This document shows, piece by piece, positions 8,729-18,200 of a DNA stretch of 64,000 nucleotides (position 1 is its first letter; each line of letters starts with the position of its first letter). A program made the position numbers and the translations under genes. Under the pieces are notes generated by a model. It was not told the DNA's origin. It was given only the letters and a program-made list of their open reading frames with translations, and did no database searches. The stretch lies in contig NZ_JAQTUH010000007.1 in NCBI RefSeq assembly GCF_028710345.1, forward strand, positions 124,001 to 188,000. Reading direction: 5' to 3'. Source of the stretch: Sulfuricurvum sp. (GTDB taxonomy: Bacteria > Campylobacterota > Campylobacteria > Campylobacterales > Sulfurimonadaceae).

Positions 8729-10108
8729 ATGAGAGAATTTTTAACTATTGAACGAATTGAACCAATCAAACGAGGAGTCGTCCAACGACTCAAAGATTTT
8801 AGTGAGATTTACGAGCCTGTCGAAGCGTATGAAGCAACGTCGCAAAGTGACCGTTGTATCCAATGCGGTGATCCGTTTTGTTTGAACAAATGTCCTTTGC
8901 ACAACTATATTCCCCAATGGCTTAAAGCGGTTGCGGAGAAAGATTTGAAATTTGCATTTAACCTTTCCAATGAGCCATCACCGTTTCCTGAAGTGATGGG
9001 GCGTATTTGTCCTCATGATCGTCTATGTGAGGGGGATTGTACTTTGAGTGACGGTCATGGAGCGATTACTATCGGTTCAGTTGAGACCTTTATCAACGAA
9101 GAGGGATTTAAAAGCGGTCTAAAACCTTATTTCCCAGGAATTACTACCGATAAAAAAGTAGCGATTATCGGTTCAGGTCCTGCTGGACTCTCTGCCGCAA
9201 CCTATCTGCTACGTTCAGGTATTTCGGTCACCATGTATGAGCGCTCAGATCGTGCAGGGGGATTGTTAACGTATGGTATTCCGGGATTTAAACTCGATAA
9301 AAAAATTGTCGAGCGACGATTAGGCTTTTTGCAAGAAGCGGGATTAAAACTGGTATTGAACTGTGAAGTTGGCAAAGATATTGAGTTTGATGTCATCGCT
9401 GATCAACACGATGCTGTATTTATCGGTATCGGAGCAACGAAATCCAAAGGTGCTAAAATTGCTGGTGAAAACGCTTCGAATGTCTATACGGCAATCGAAT
9501 ATCTCACTGCTATTCAACGCAAAATTTTTGGACTTTCTTATGATAAACAGTTCGATTTTAAAGATCTTGAAGTAGTGGTTATCGGAGGCGGTGATACGGC
9601 GATGGACTGTGTCCGTACTGCAAAACGTGAAGGGGCAAAAAACGTAACGTGTTTGTATCGTCGTGATGCTCACAATATGCCGGGTTCTCAAAAAGAGTAC
9701 AAAAATGCGATTGAAGAGGGGGTAGAATTTGTATTCCATGCCTCTCCGAAAGAGATTATTTTGGGTGAGGGTGGCAAAGCCGTTGCGGCACACATGGCAA
9801 AAACCGTTTTGGGTGCCAAAGATGAATCGGGTCGCCAAAAAATGGAAGAGATTAAAGGTGGTGATTTTAATATCAACGCCGACGTTATCATTATGGCACT
9901 GGGATTTGATCCGGTTGTCCCAAGTTTCTTGGCTGAAAATGGTATCAATGTCAATAACTGGGGTGGTATTATCATCGATGAGAAATACCAAACAACGACA
10001 GCAGGTATCTATGCCGGCGGTGATTGTTATCGCGGTGCCGATTTGGTGGTAACAGCGGCGTATGACGGTCGTGAAGCGGCGCGTGCTATTGCAAAATCGC
10101 TATTGTAG
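8729..10108 (+). CDS. gltD: Glutamate synthase small subunit
   Basis: The 459-residue beta subunit of GOGAT. It carries electrons from NADPH through FAD and two 4Fe-4S clusters to the large subunit. The N-terminal cysteine motifs (CIQCGDPFCLNKC and CPHDRLCEGDC) bind the clusters. Two dinucleotide-binding motifs follow: IIGSGPAGLSAA for FAD near residue 145 and VIGGGDTAMDC for NADPH near 285. A C-terminal GGDCYRGADLVVTAAYDGR closes the FAD site. It lies in the same operon as gltB and has the usual length for the family. Confidence 0.97.
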   Translation: MREFLTIERIEPIKRGVVQRLKDFSEIYEPVEAYEATSQSDRCIQCGDPFCLNKCPLHNYIPQWLKAVAEKDLKFAFNLSNEPSPFPEVMGRICPHDRLCEGDCTLSDGHGAITIGSVETFINEEGFKSGLKPYFPGITTDKKVAIIGSGPAGLSAATYLLRSGISVTMYERSDRAGGLLTYGIPGFKLDKKIVERRLGFLQEAGLKLVLNCEVGKDIEFDVIADQHDAVFIGIGATKSKGAKIAGENASNVYTAIEYLTAIQRKIFGLSYDKQFDFKDLEVVVIGGGDTAMDCVRTAKREGAKNVTCLYRRDAHNMPGSQKEYKNAIEEGVEFVFHASPKEIILGEGGKAVAAHMAKTVLGAKDESGRQKMEEIKGGDFNINADVIIMALGFDPVVPSFLAENGINVNNWGGIIIDEKYQTTTAGIYAGGDCYRGADLVVTAAYDGREAARAIAKSLL

Positions 10109-10111
10109 GAT

Positions 10112-10843
10112 ATGAACCCCTTTATCGATGCGGTACTCCTTGCATTACGTGAAGTAGATGGTGCGTTAAACAATACCTCAAATACCACCTTACTCGATTC
10201 TTTCTCCATAGGGGAGGGGGGCGATGTTAGTAGTGGTTTTGATTTGCTTGCTGAGTCGATCTTTTTTAACCATCTCTCCCCTTTTGGCTCTTTGTATTCC
10301 GAAGAGAGTGGTTGGATGTCTCCCCAAAGTGATACCATTATTATCCTAGATCCCATCGATGGAAGTGATAATTTCTCCTCTTTTTTCCCCTATTACGGTG
10401 TTGCGGTATCACGTGAAGTCTCCTCTAAAACAACTGATGCAGTAGTGTGTAATCTTGCAAATGGTGATATTTTTATCCGAACAGATAGTGAATATTATAA
10501 AACATCGCTCCAAAATAGCTTGATCAAAGAGGAAGTTAAAATCACACTTCATCCAAAAATTGGTCTTTTTGAAAAAGCTCATGAACACCCGTTTTTAGGT
10601 GAAAAACTGATCCAAAACGGATTAAAATATCGCTCTCCCGGAGCTGTTGCCCTCTCATTAGCCTATGCCCCTTATGTGAAATATATGCTATTTTTGGGTA
10701 CAATGAGGAAGTTCGATATAGATGCAGGCTTATTTTTGAGCCAACATCTTTACTGTTTTTATGATTCGAGGTATATCCTCATCAGTTCCAGTAAAGAGGT
10801 ATTCATTCAGATGCGTAATATCGTTGAAAAGGAGTATTTTTGA
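10112..10843 (+). CDS. Inositol monophosphatase family protein
   Basis: A 243-residue metal-dependent phosphatase of the IMPase/CysQ/FBPase fold. The metal-binding signature is [10 protein letters not shown] (about residues 80-89), preceded by EESG (about 68-71). The C-terminal part has FDIDAGLF, in the place of the family's WDxAAG. It is a little shorter than typical IMPases (about 260). The substrate could be a sugar phosphate, inositol phosphate or PAP. It sits between gltD (3-base gap) and accD (overlap through TTGA), so it belongs to the same transcript. Confidence 0.8.
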   Translation: MNPFIDAVLLALREVDGALNNTSNTTLLDSFSIGEGGDVSSGFDLLAESIFFNHLSPFGSLYSEESGWMSPQSDTIIILDPIDGSDNFSSFFPYYGVAVSREVSSKTTDAVVCNLANGDIFIRTDSEYYKTSLQNSLIKEEVKITLHPKIGLFEKAHEHPFLGEKLIQNGLKYRSPGAVALSLAYAPYVKYMLFLGTMRKFDIDAGLFLSQHLYCFYDSRYILISSSKEVFIQMRNIVEKEYF

Positions 10844-11682
10844 GTCTATTTAATCTTTTTGGAAATCCTGAAAAAAAGCAACAACCTACCAAAAGTGAAG
10901 CCCCTTCTCATTGGGTTAAATGTTCTTCATGCCAATCCTTGATGTATTACAAAGAGATGGAAAAACAGCTCAATGTTTGTCCTAAATGTGGATTTCATCT
11001 CCGTATAGGTGTTAATGAACGTCTAGCGCTCATCGCAGATGAGGGGAGTTTTGTTGAGTTTGATGCTACATTAAAACCAATCGATCCGCTCCAATTCGTC
11101 GATAAAAAAAGTTATGCGGCGAGAATCGATGAGGGGTATGCGAAAAACGGACGCTACTCATCGGTAGTGAGTGGAGAGTGTACGATTGAGGGCTCTCCTG
11201 TACAGCTTGTTGTTTTTGATTTTAATTTTATGGGTGGATCACTCGGTTCGGTTGAAGGTGAGAAAATTGTTCGTGCCATCAACCGTGCGATTGATAAAAA
11301 AATGGGTGTTATCATCGTCAGTGCCAGTGGGGGTGCTCGTATGCAAGAGTCTACATTTTCACTGATGCAAATGTCCAAAACCTCTGCGGCATTGGCACGT
11401 TTAGCGGATGCAAAACTCCCATATATCTCACTTCTTACCGATCCGACGATGGGGGGTGTTAGTGCCTCGTTTGCAACTTTGGGCGATATTATCATCGCTG
11501 AACCGGGTGCATTGGTCGGTTTCGCTGGTCAGAGGGTTATTAAACAAACTATCGGAAGCGATTTGCCCGATGGTTTTCAACGCGCTGAATTCTTACTCGA
11601 AAAAGGGTCTATCGATATGGTTGTCCCACGCTATGAGCTCAAAGAGACTTTGGGCAACCTTCTTAAACTTCTCCTCCCTTAA
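10840..11682 (+). CDS. accD: Acetyl-CoA carboxylase carboxyltransferase subunit beta
   Basis: The 280-residue beta subunit of the carboxyltransferase that transfers carboxyl from biotin to acetyl-CoA, the first step of fatty acid synthesis. A four-cysteine zinc ribbon is visible (Cys28, Cys31, Cys47, Cys50), then the crotonase-like domain with ASGGARMQE and the oxyanion region [12 protein letters not shown]. The start is a TTG at 10840, supported by AAAAGGAG five bases upstream, with its last bases forming the TGA of the preceding gene. The 3' end overlaps the ATG of the thiE-like gene. Confidence 0.96.
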   Translation: MSLFNLFGNPEKKQQPTKSEAPSHWVKCSSCQSLMYYKEMEKQLNVCPKCGFHLRIGVNERLALIADEGSFVEFDATLKPIDPLQFVDKKSYAARIDEGYAKNGRYSSVVSGECTIEGSPVQLVVFDFNFMGGSLGSVEGEKIVRAINRAIDKKMGVIIVSASGGARMQESTFSLMQMSKTSAALARLADAKLPYISLLTDPTMGGVSASFATLGDIIIAEPGALVGFAGQRVIKQTIGSDLPDGFQRAEFLLEKGSIDMVVPRYELKETLGNLLKLLLP

Positions 11683-12242
11683 TGCGTCTGTATGCTCTAT
11701 GTGATCGTGATGCGTTACGCTCACGAGAGGTCGATTTAGAAAACTTTGTAGAGATAGTCAAAAAACATAATGGCGAAATAATCCAATATCGTAACAAGCA
11801 CGATGACATTGCGGCAATCAAAAATGATCTTATCACACTGCGCGCTCTTTGGGATGGGTTTTTAATCATCAACGATTATTATGAACTGATACCGTTTTGT
11901 GACGGAGTTCATATCGGACAAGAAGATTTGTACGCGATTGATACTAATCCCCTCCGTGCGATTACCATCCTCAAAACCGCAATCGGAAACGATAAAATTA
12001 TTGGACTCTCTACCCATAATTTAAAAGAGATTGAGATAGCCAATGCTCTGGACATCAATTACATCGGTTTAGGGGCGTATAGAGCTACCGTAACGAAGAG
12101 TGAAGCCAAAGTACTGGGCGAGAGTCTCGACGAGCTTGCATCGCACTCTAAACATCCTGTAGGGGCTATCGGTGGAGTGAATATGGATGATATCTTTAAA
12201 CACGTCACTTATCATGTCATTGGAAGTGGGTTATTGGAATGA
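11682..12242 (+). CDS. thiE: Thiamine phosphate synthase family protein (ThiE/TenI-like)
   Basis: A 186-residue TIM-barrel protein. QYRNK near residue 39 matches the ThiE pyrophosphate/substrate motif (QxRxK). [22 protein letters not shown] matches the ThiE region that binds the pyrimidine, and AIGGVN and VIGSGLLE match the C-terminal phosphate loop. ThiE joins the hydroxymethylpyrimidine and thiazole units. The protein is about 20 residues shorter than typical ThiE, and shorter forms are often TenI-like or unassigned, so the enzymatic role is less certain than the family. It overlaps accD by one base, an arrangement common in the phylum. Confidence 0.72.
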   Translation: MRLYALCDRDALRSREVDLENFVEIVKKHNGEIIQYRNKHDDIAAIKNDLITLRALWDGFLIINDYYELIPFCDGVHIGQEDLYAIDTNPLRAITILKTAIGNDKIIGLSTHNLKEIEIANALDINYIGLGAYRATVTKSEAKVLGESLDELASHSKHPVGAIGGVNMDDIFKHVTYHVIGSGLLE

Positions 12243-12258
12243 GAACGGTAGTAAAATT

Positions 12259-12717
12259 ATGACCATTTCCCTTGTTTCAATAGCGAAAAAAGAGCGTTCA
12301 CTGTATGACCCTCTTTATCAAGAACAGATAAAAATGATTTCTCGATTTGCAAAATTAGAGGACATGGAACTTTTTCCCAAAGAGATTGTGAAAGCTCATA
12401 CAATAAGTGCCGAGGCATCGAAAAGTGCCTACACAAAGGTTTTAGAGCCAATGATAGGAAAAAGTTATTCCATTGCGTTACATCCTGATGGAAAAAAAAT
12501 CGATTCTTTGGCTTTTAGTAAGCTCCTTTGTGATAAAATCGCGGTACAATTTTTCATAGGTGGGGCGTACGGCTTTGAAGAGTCGTTTGTTGCTAAGTGT
12601 GACAGTGTAATAAGTCTCTCGGAAATGACGATGAGTCATAAGATTGCGAAAGCAGTTTTACTGGAGCAGATATATCGCGCTTTTAGCTTACTCAATAATC
12701 ACCCCTATCACAAATAA
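12259..12717 (+). CDS. rlmH: 23S rRNA (pseudouridine1915-N3)-methyltransferase
   Basis: A 152-residue SPOUT methyltransferase that modifies pseudouridine 1915 of 23S rRNA in assembled ribosomes. The SAM-binding knot is recognised from [11 protein letters not shown] (about 93-103, usually FxIGGxxG), the MSHKIAK segment and the C-terminal [19 protein letters not shown]. The frame is open further upstream to 12187, but the ATG at 12259 gives the expected family N-terminus ([11 protein letters not shown]) and normal length, and avoids a long overlap with thiE. The same accD-rlmH neighbourhood is seen in Helicobacter. Confidence 0.92.
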   Translation: MTISLVSIAKKERSLYDPLYQEQIKMISRFAKLEDMELFPKEIVKAHTISAEASKSAYTKVLEPMIGKSYSIALHPDGKKIDSLAFSKLLCDKIAVQFFIGGAYGFEESFVAKCDSVISLSEMTMSHKIAKAVLLEQIYRAFSLLNNHPYHK

Positions 12718-12725
12718 GGAATCGC

Positions 12726-13079
12726 ATGCGAGATAATGAACTGCACTATTTCGAGGAAATATTGCAAACACGAAAAATACAAATTATTAAAAATATCAAT
12801 GGTGTTGAAGCAGAGATGTTAGAGTTGCGTGATTGTGAACTCAATGATGAGGGTGATTATGCGTCGGTCAGTAATGACAACATGGTTGAGAGTGCTATTG
12901 GTGCACAACAATCTCAAGAGTTACTAGAAATTGAAGTTGCAATCGGAAAAATAAAATCTAAACAATACGGTATATGTGAAATGTGTGAAGATGAAATTGG
13001 TTTTCAACGTCTTAAAGTGAAACCTCATGCTCGCTACTGTATTGTGTGTCGTCCTATTGTAGAGAAAAACAAAGCTTAA
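12726..13079 (+). CDS. dksA: DksA/TraR family zinc-finger protein
   Basis: A 117-residue transcription factor of the DksA family, which enters the secondary channel of RNA polymerase and, with ppGpp, adjusts rRNA and amino-acid promoters. The N-terminal part is a predicted coiled coil (about 1-75), followed by the C4 zinc finger CEMC...CIVC (about 85-110). It is shorter than E. coli DksA (151), as usual in Campylobacterota. AAGGA precedes the start by 5 bases. The gap to the next gene is 12 bases with AAAAGGAG, so both are in one transcript. Confidence 0.85.
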   Translation: MRDNELHYFEEILQTRKIQIIKNINGVEAEMLELRDCELNDEGDYASVSNDNMVESAIGAQQSQELLEIEVAIGKIKSKQYGICEMCEDEIGFQRLKVKPHARYCIVCRPIVEKNKA

Positions 13080-13091
13080 AAGGAGAACTCA

Positions 13092-14108
13092 ATGCAACTC
13101 AAACGTTATACTATCGCCTCATTTATTTTTATTTTTTTAGTAGGGATTGCTACTTATAGTATTGATAACAGTACTATCTCTTTTGATTTACTAGGGATTC
13201 ATTTTCCAAATCTTCCGATAGCGTTTTGGGTTGCTGTTCCTGTTGCTTTGATGTATTTTGTAAGTATCTTGCATATGGCATTTCACGCATTACTTGGAAG
13301 TTTAAAACTTCGTAAACTTGATCGAGACAATGAAAAAATGGTCGATGCAGTGCGTGATGCATTACTTGGGGTAAAAGAGCGTAATTACACTTACAAAACA
13401 GAAGCTTATAAATTATTGGGTAAAGTGATTGATAACTCGGCTATCTTGCCGTATGATACACTTAGTGATATTGGTAATGAAAAAATTGATGAAGTTTTGG
13501 ATGCTCTTCGCAATGTTAAAGAGAAGAAAAAAGTGGATTTGAAAAAATTCCATTTGGCAGCGTCAACATCGTTATCAATCGAAAACAATCTTAACCGTTT
13601 TGAGCGTGGTGAATTAAAAGCGGATGAAGTGTTGTCTCGTGCTGATACCTATGGTGATATCGTTTGTATGAAGGCGTATGAATCGTATGTACAAAGTGCT
13701 TCTGTTGGTTCTGTACTCAAATACAAACAACTTTTTAACATCAACTCTCTGTGTGCTTTCGTAGAGCGTATTAACAGTTCAACGAATGGTATCGAGATAG
13801 GGAATGATGAATTGGTTAATCTTTTCAAATCACTCAAGCTTACGTCTCGTGATTACATAGATCTCTCGATGGCAATGGCGAAAAATATGATCCCTGAACA
13901 ACGTATGAGATTGTTTGAAAATCTTAGTGAAACCAATGACGATGCGATGGAAGGGTATTTTTATACCTTGTATGATCTTCAAATGATCGATACGGCAAAT
14001 GAGATTTTGAACAACACCTCTAAAGATGATTATTTGATCTTTAAAGCATACCGTGATTTGAAACGTGCCAATAAACATTACGATATTGCATTGTTCATTA
14101 AAAAATAA
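13092..14108 (+). CDS. Conserved hypothetical membrane protein
   Basis: A 338-residue protein with two N-terminal membrane segments (about 7-25 and 42-66) and a long soluble, largely helical remainder that should face the cytoplasm. I do not recognise a domain. The soluble part contains repeated acidic/basic helices and no cofactor or catalytic motif. A strong ribosome site (AAAAGGAG) lies upstream. It is placed between dksA and dusB, in step with the housekeeping genes and with similar base composition, so it is probably a core gene rather than an insertion. Confidence 0.8.
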   Translation: MQLKRYTIASFIFIFLVGIATYSIDNSTISFDLLGIHFPNLPIAFWVAVPVALMYFVSILHMAFHALLGSLKLRKLDRDNEKMVDAVRDALLGVKERNYTYKTEAYKLLGKVIDNSAILPYDTLSDIGNEKIDEVLDALRNVKEKKKVDLKKFHLAASTSLSIENNLNRFERGELKADEVLSRADTYGDIVCMKAYESYVQSASVGSVLKYKQLFNINSLCAFVERINSSTNGIEIGNDELVNLFKSLKLTSRDYIDLSMAMAKNMIPEQRMRLFENLSETNDDAMEGYFYTLYDLQMIDTANEILNNTSKDDYLIFKAYRDLKRANKHYDIALFIKK

Positions 14109-14119
14109 TTTTCTCATCG

Positions 14120-15109
14120 ATGACTCCTAAACTCTCTTTTGATACCCCTGTTTATGCTCTCGCCCCTTTGGCGGGGTATACCGATCTCCCTTTTCGCAAT
14201 GTTGTTAAAAAATTCGGTGCTGACTTGACCGTGAGTGAGATGATCAGCTCCAATGCATTGGCACACGGTTCGGCAAAAACATTTAAAATGTTGGAACGAA
14301 GCCCCAACGAAGATCCCTATTCGGTTCAAATTGCCGGTTCTGAGAGCGATGTTGTCCGTCGTGCCGTCGAGGTCTTAAATGAACAAGAGAATATCGATAT
14401 CATCGACCTAAACTGTGGTTGCCCCGTCCCTAAAATCGTCTGTCACGGTTCGGGAAGTTCACTCTTGCGTGATCTGCCCCGTATGGCAAGCATCATCGAA
14501 ACGATTAAAAAAACCTCCAATAAATCGACCCTTAGTGTCAAAATACGGCTTGGGTTTGAAGATAAAAATCACATCGAGATTGCTAGATTGGTTCAAGATT
14601 GCGGTGCCGATTTCCTCGCCGTTCATGGACGTACCCGTGCGGGAAAATTTAAAGCACCCGTCGATTATGATGCGATTGCCGAAATCAAAGCCTCTGTCTC
14701 TATCCCTGTGATTGCCAACGGAGATATTGACTCTTTTGAAAAAGCGCAATGGGTGTTAGAACATACCAAAGCCGATGGGGTGATGATCGGACGAGGAGCT
14801 GTCGGTGCTCCATGGATTTTTCATCAACTAAAATCCGGAAGCGCAACCGTCGATCCTCTCATTAAACACGCTATTATCATGGAACACCTTGATGGGATGG
14901 TACGCTTTTACGGTCCTCGCGGAGTGATAACTTTTCGTAAACATGTCCATACCTACTCCAAAGGCTACGAGGGGGCTTCGGCATTGCGTGATTTGGTTAA
15001 CCGTATCGATGATCCGAGTGAGTATCGCGCCGTTGTCGATGAGTTCTTTCTCACCCACCGTCAAATCGGAGAAGGGTTTAAAGCCTCTGATATGAAATGT
15101 GAGTGTTAA
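14120..15109 (+). CDS. dusB: tRNA-dihydrouridine synthase
   Basis: A 329-residue FMN-dependent enzyme that reduces uridine to dihydrouridine in the tRNA D-loop. The TIM barrel begins with ALAPLAGYTDLPFR (FMN phosphate region), followed by the catalytic Cys motif DLNCGCPVPKI, HGRTR and the C-terminal FMN motif VIANGDI / GVMIGRGAVGAPWIF. The C-terminal helical tRNA-binding domain follows. Choosing DusB over DusA or DusC rests on general similarity. The gene is the last of the housekeeping run; an AT-rich accessory island begins just after it. Confidence 0.93.
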   Translation: MTPKLSFDTPVYALAPLAGYTDLPFRNVVKKFGADLTVSEMISSNALAHGSAKTFKMLERSPNEDPYSVQIAGSESDVVRRAVEVLNEQENIDIIDLNCGCPVPKIVCHGSGSSLLRDLPRMASIIETIKKTSNKSTLSVKIRLGFEDKNHIEIARLVQDCGADFLAVHGRTRAGKFKAPVDYDAIAEIKASVSIPVIANGDIDSFEKAQWVLEHTKADGVMIGRGAVGAPWIFHQLKSGSATVDPLIKHAIIMEHLDGMVRFYGPRGVITFRKHVHTYSKGYEGASALRDLVNRIDDPSEYRAVVDEFFLTHRQIGEGFKASDMKCEC

Positions 15110-15136
15110 AATACCCTCTCAACTCTCCTCTTTCGC

Positions 15137-15162
15137 TATAATATTCTCACTTTAACAGTGAG
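15137..15162 (+). promoter_or_regulatory. Candidate promoter of the STAND NTPase transcript
   Basis: A perfect TATAAT (15137-15142), preceded by GC, is followed by CTCAC-TTTAACA-GTGAG (15146-15162), a small inverted repeat that would lie at the transcript start. No good -35 box is visible, as is common for sigma70 promoters in this phylum. Confidence 0.5.
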
Positions 15163-15171
15163 GCACATAAT

Positions 15172-15258
15172 TTGTCATTCTTTCTAAAATCTCTTTTAAA
15201 TTCATTGCCACGAAATAGGTTTAGAATAAATGAGATTAATATTGCGATAACAATATGA
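15172..15258 (+). CDS. Possible 28-codon leader ORF coupled to the STAND gene
   Basis: A short reading frame starts at TTG 15172, eight bases after a GAGG Shine-Dalgarno match, and ends with a TGA that overlaps the ATG of the large NTPase (ATGA at 15255-15258). It would encode a basic, hydrophobic peptide beginning MSFFLKSLLNSLPRNRFR. The large gene has no Shine-Dalgarno of its own, so ribosomes finishing this ORF could restart on it. It may instead be the truncated start of an older gene interrupted by the island. The overlap is seen; the role is inferred. Confidence 0.4.
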   Translation: MSFFLKSLLNSLPRNRFRINEINIAITI

Positions 15259-18200
15259 GTAAGTATCAATTTCCATTAAAAGATGAAAAAGAGTTTGAAT
15301 TATTAGTTAATGATTTATGCGCAGAAAAATATGGCTTTGATTTTCAAGTATATGGAAGAAAAGGTCAAACTCAAAGTGGAATAGATGGGCTTTCTTTTGC
15401 AAAGAATGAAAAACAAATTGTTTTTCAGTGCAAAAATAAACTAATAGCTAGAGATGATACAAAAATTCAAAAAGAGCTTTTAGCTGATATAGAAGATGAA
15501 GTTCAATCGGCTAGTACTAAATTTACAAATATTGATACATTTATTTTTGCGAACTCTTTTAAACAAGATACTGTTCTACAAGATAGAGCAATAGAATTAA
15601 CATTTCAATATGGCTTTACTGTTGTTCTGTGGAGTTGGGAAGAGATTGAAGGATTACTCGAAAAATATCCAACAGTAGCAAAACATTACTATCCTTGGGC
15701 ATTTGATAAAAGTGTATTGAGCGAAAATGACATCAAACAAAAGTTTCACGAAAATTCAGTATCTTTACTTTCCTCATCAAGTCTATATATTGAAAAAAGT
15801 TTTATTGATATGCCCGAATTTGATGAGATTTTTGAGTTTATAAATAGTGAGAATTATAAAGATGATTTATTGGTTCTGACTGGAAAAGCTGGTATCGGTA
15901 AAACCGCAATATTAAGTAAGATACAAAGTGTTCTTATAGAGAATAATATGGCTTATTTGAGTATTAAAAGTGATAAAATCGATATAGAAAGTCGAGATTC
16001 ACTTTCTAAATTTTTTGGCGTTGAAGATATTTTACATTCTATAAAACAGTTATCAAGAAAAGAAAAAGTCATTGTGTTGATAGACCAACTGGATGCTTTA
16101 TCTTTAACAATGTCATCAAATCAAAAAGTAATAAATATTATCTTGGGGTTTATAGAACAATTAAAATACATCTCAAATGTAAAAATAATCGTTTCTATCA
16201 GGGAATATGATTTAAAAAATGATCCGTTATTCAAACATTTAGATGACTCTAATGTTATAAGAACACAGTTATTGAGTTTTGAATATGTCAATGACAAATT
16301 AAAATCTTTTGTAAAAGAATCTGTAACATTAAATAATACCTTAATTGAGTTATTACGAACACCACTACATCTTTCGATTTTTATAGACTTATATCCTAAT
16401 GACAATAGCTGTATATCCATTAAAACACTGCAAGATTTATATAACAAATTTTGGGAACAAAAAGTCAATAGTGAGTCAATTGATAGAACTACGAGACAAA
16501 ATAGTATTAAGTTATTAAATTCAGTCGTTCAAAAAATGAATGAAATAAAAAAAATTGAAGTTCCTGCTTTATATTTTGAAGACGAATTTAAAGAAGAAAT
16601 GCGTCTTTTATGTAGTAATGGAATTTTGAAACAAGAGAATAATAAAATCTCATTTTTTCATCAAACTTTTTATGAGTATCTTTTTGCAAAAGCATTTATG
16701 AAAAAAGGGAAATCTCTTTATCAGTATATTGTAATAACCTCCCAAGATTTGAGTATAAGAGAGCAATTTAAACAAATCATTCAGTTTTTAAAAGGAACAA
16801 ATGAAGAGCAATATCTGTTAGAACTTAAAAACATTTTGTACTCAGATAAAGTTCGATTTCATATCAAGCTTTTATTAATTTCATATCTTGGAAGTCTTGA
16901 AAATCCGACCACCGAAGAATTCGCTTTTGTAAAAAAACTCTTTACTGATGATAAAAACTTTGAAAAGTATTTTATAGAAAGTTGGATATCCGCTGATTGG
17001 CTAATCTATTTTAAAAAAGATGGTTTTTTTAATGATGAGAATTTTAAAAAATATAATTTGCATTATAGATTGGAAACATTTGTAAACAAAGAGCCGTATT
17101 TGGTTTTAGAAATATTAGACGAATGTGAATTTGATTCTGAATTCAAAGATGAAGCCATAATGCTGTCACTGGAAAAACTTGATAATTGGAATGATTATAG
17201 TTTTGCAATTTTTGATAAATATCATCATGTCATGCGTAAAGAGAATGTGAGATTTGATATAGAAAAGATTTATAAAAAAGTATATTTATTCAATCAAGAA
17301 TATGCGATACATTTGTTTTTTGACTTTTTAGATACTCTCATAAAAGAAGCTAACAATAATAAAAATGATCTTTTAGATTATCATTGGTATAAGATATTTG
17401 AATTTTTAGTAGCAATGAACAATCAATATATTTTTCAGAAGCTCTTGGAATCAATCCAAAAAATTAGTAGCAAATTTGAGAGAAAACACGCTAAAAAAGA
17501 GTTTTTAATTACTGATCAAGTTTTTGATTCTTGGATGTGGAAATATGATAGTTCAAATCATTCTACATTGAGACTATATAGAAAAACACTTGAAAAAATA
17601 TCGCAAGTTGCTATAGATGATAAAGATGTTTTTATAGAACTTATCAAACCCTATCAGGATACTCGCTATCTTTCCCTGATTTCATTTTTAATATTTGGTT
17701 ATTCAAAAAATCCAGATGACTATAAAAATGAAATATTGGCATTGCTTACAAATATAAAACTTTTAGAAGAGATGTCTTTTGACCACGATGATGGATATGA
17801 GTTGGTAATGTTATTAACTAAATCATTTCACATATATGATGTATCAGAACAAGAAAAAATATTCAATTCTATTTTTCAGGTAAATCCGAAATGGGAAAGT
17901 AGCTATTATGTAGGCAAGTGTCACGGAACATATTTTAGATTAAAAAAATATGAACTTTTATCTCAACTTGATATAGAGGATATAAAGAAATTTGGTTATT
18001 TAAAAGAGTTTCAAGAGTTGCAAAGAAAATTTTATTGGTATAAGCTCAAAAAACCGCATAATGTTGAATCTGGATGGGTTGGAGCACCTTTCGATGAAGA
18101 AGTTTATAAGAAGATGAGTTTGAATAATTGGCTTCAATCGATGAAAGTATTTGATGGTACGGTATCAAGAAAAAGTATGGATAGTTTTTTAAGAGGTAGT

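Noticed and set aside
9344-9991. Long minus-strand frame (215 codons) opposite gltD
   Set aside because: It lies wholly inside gltD, whose product has all expected motifs; the antisense frame shows no known domain and no ribosome site.
12187-12258. Longer start for rlmH
   Set aside because: It would overlap thiE by 56 bases and add residues not seen in the family; the ATG at 12259 gives the normal protein.
14120-15109. dusB as an integration hotspot like dusA
   Set aside because: No integrase, no att-like duplication of the dusB 3' end, and the known hotspot is dusA, not dusB.
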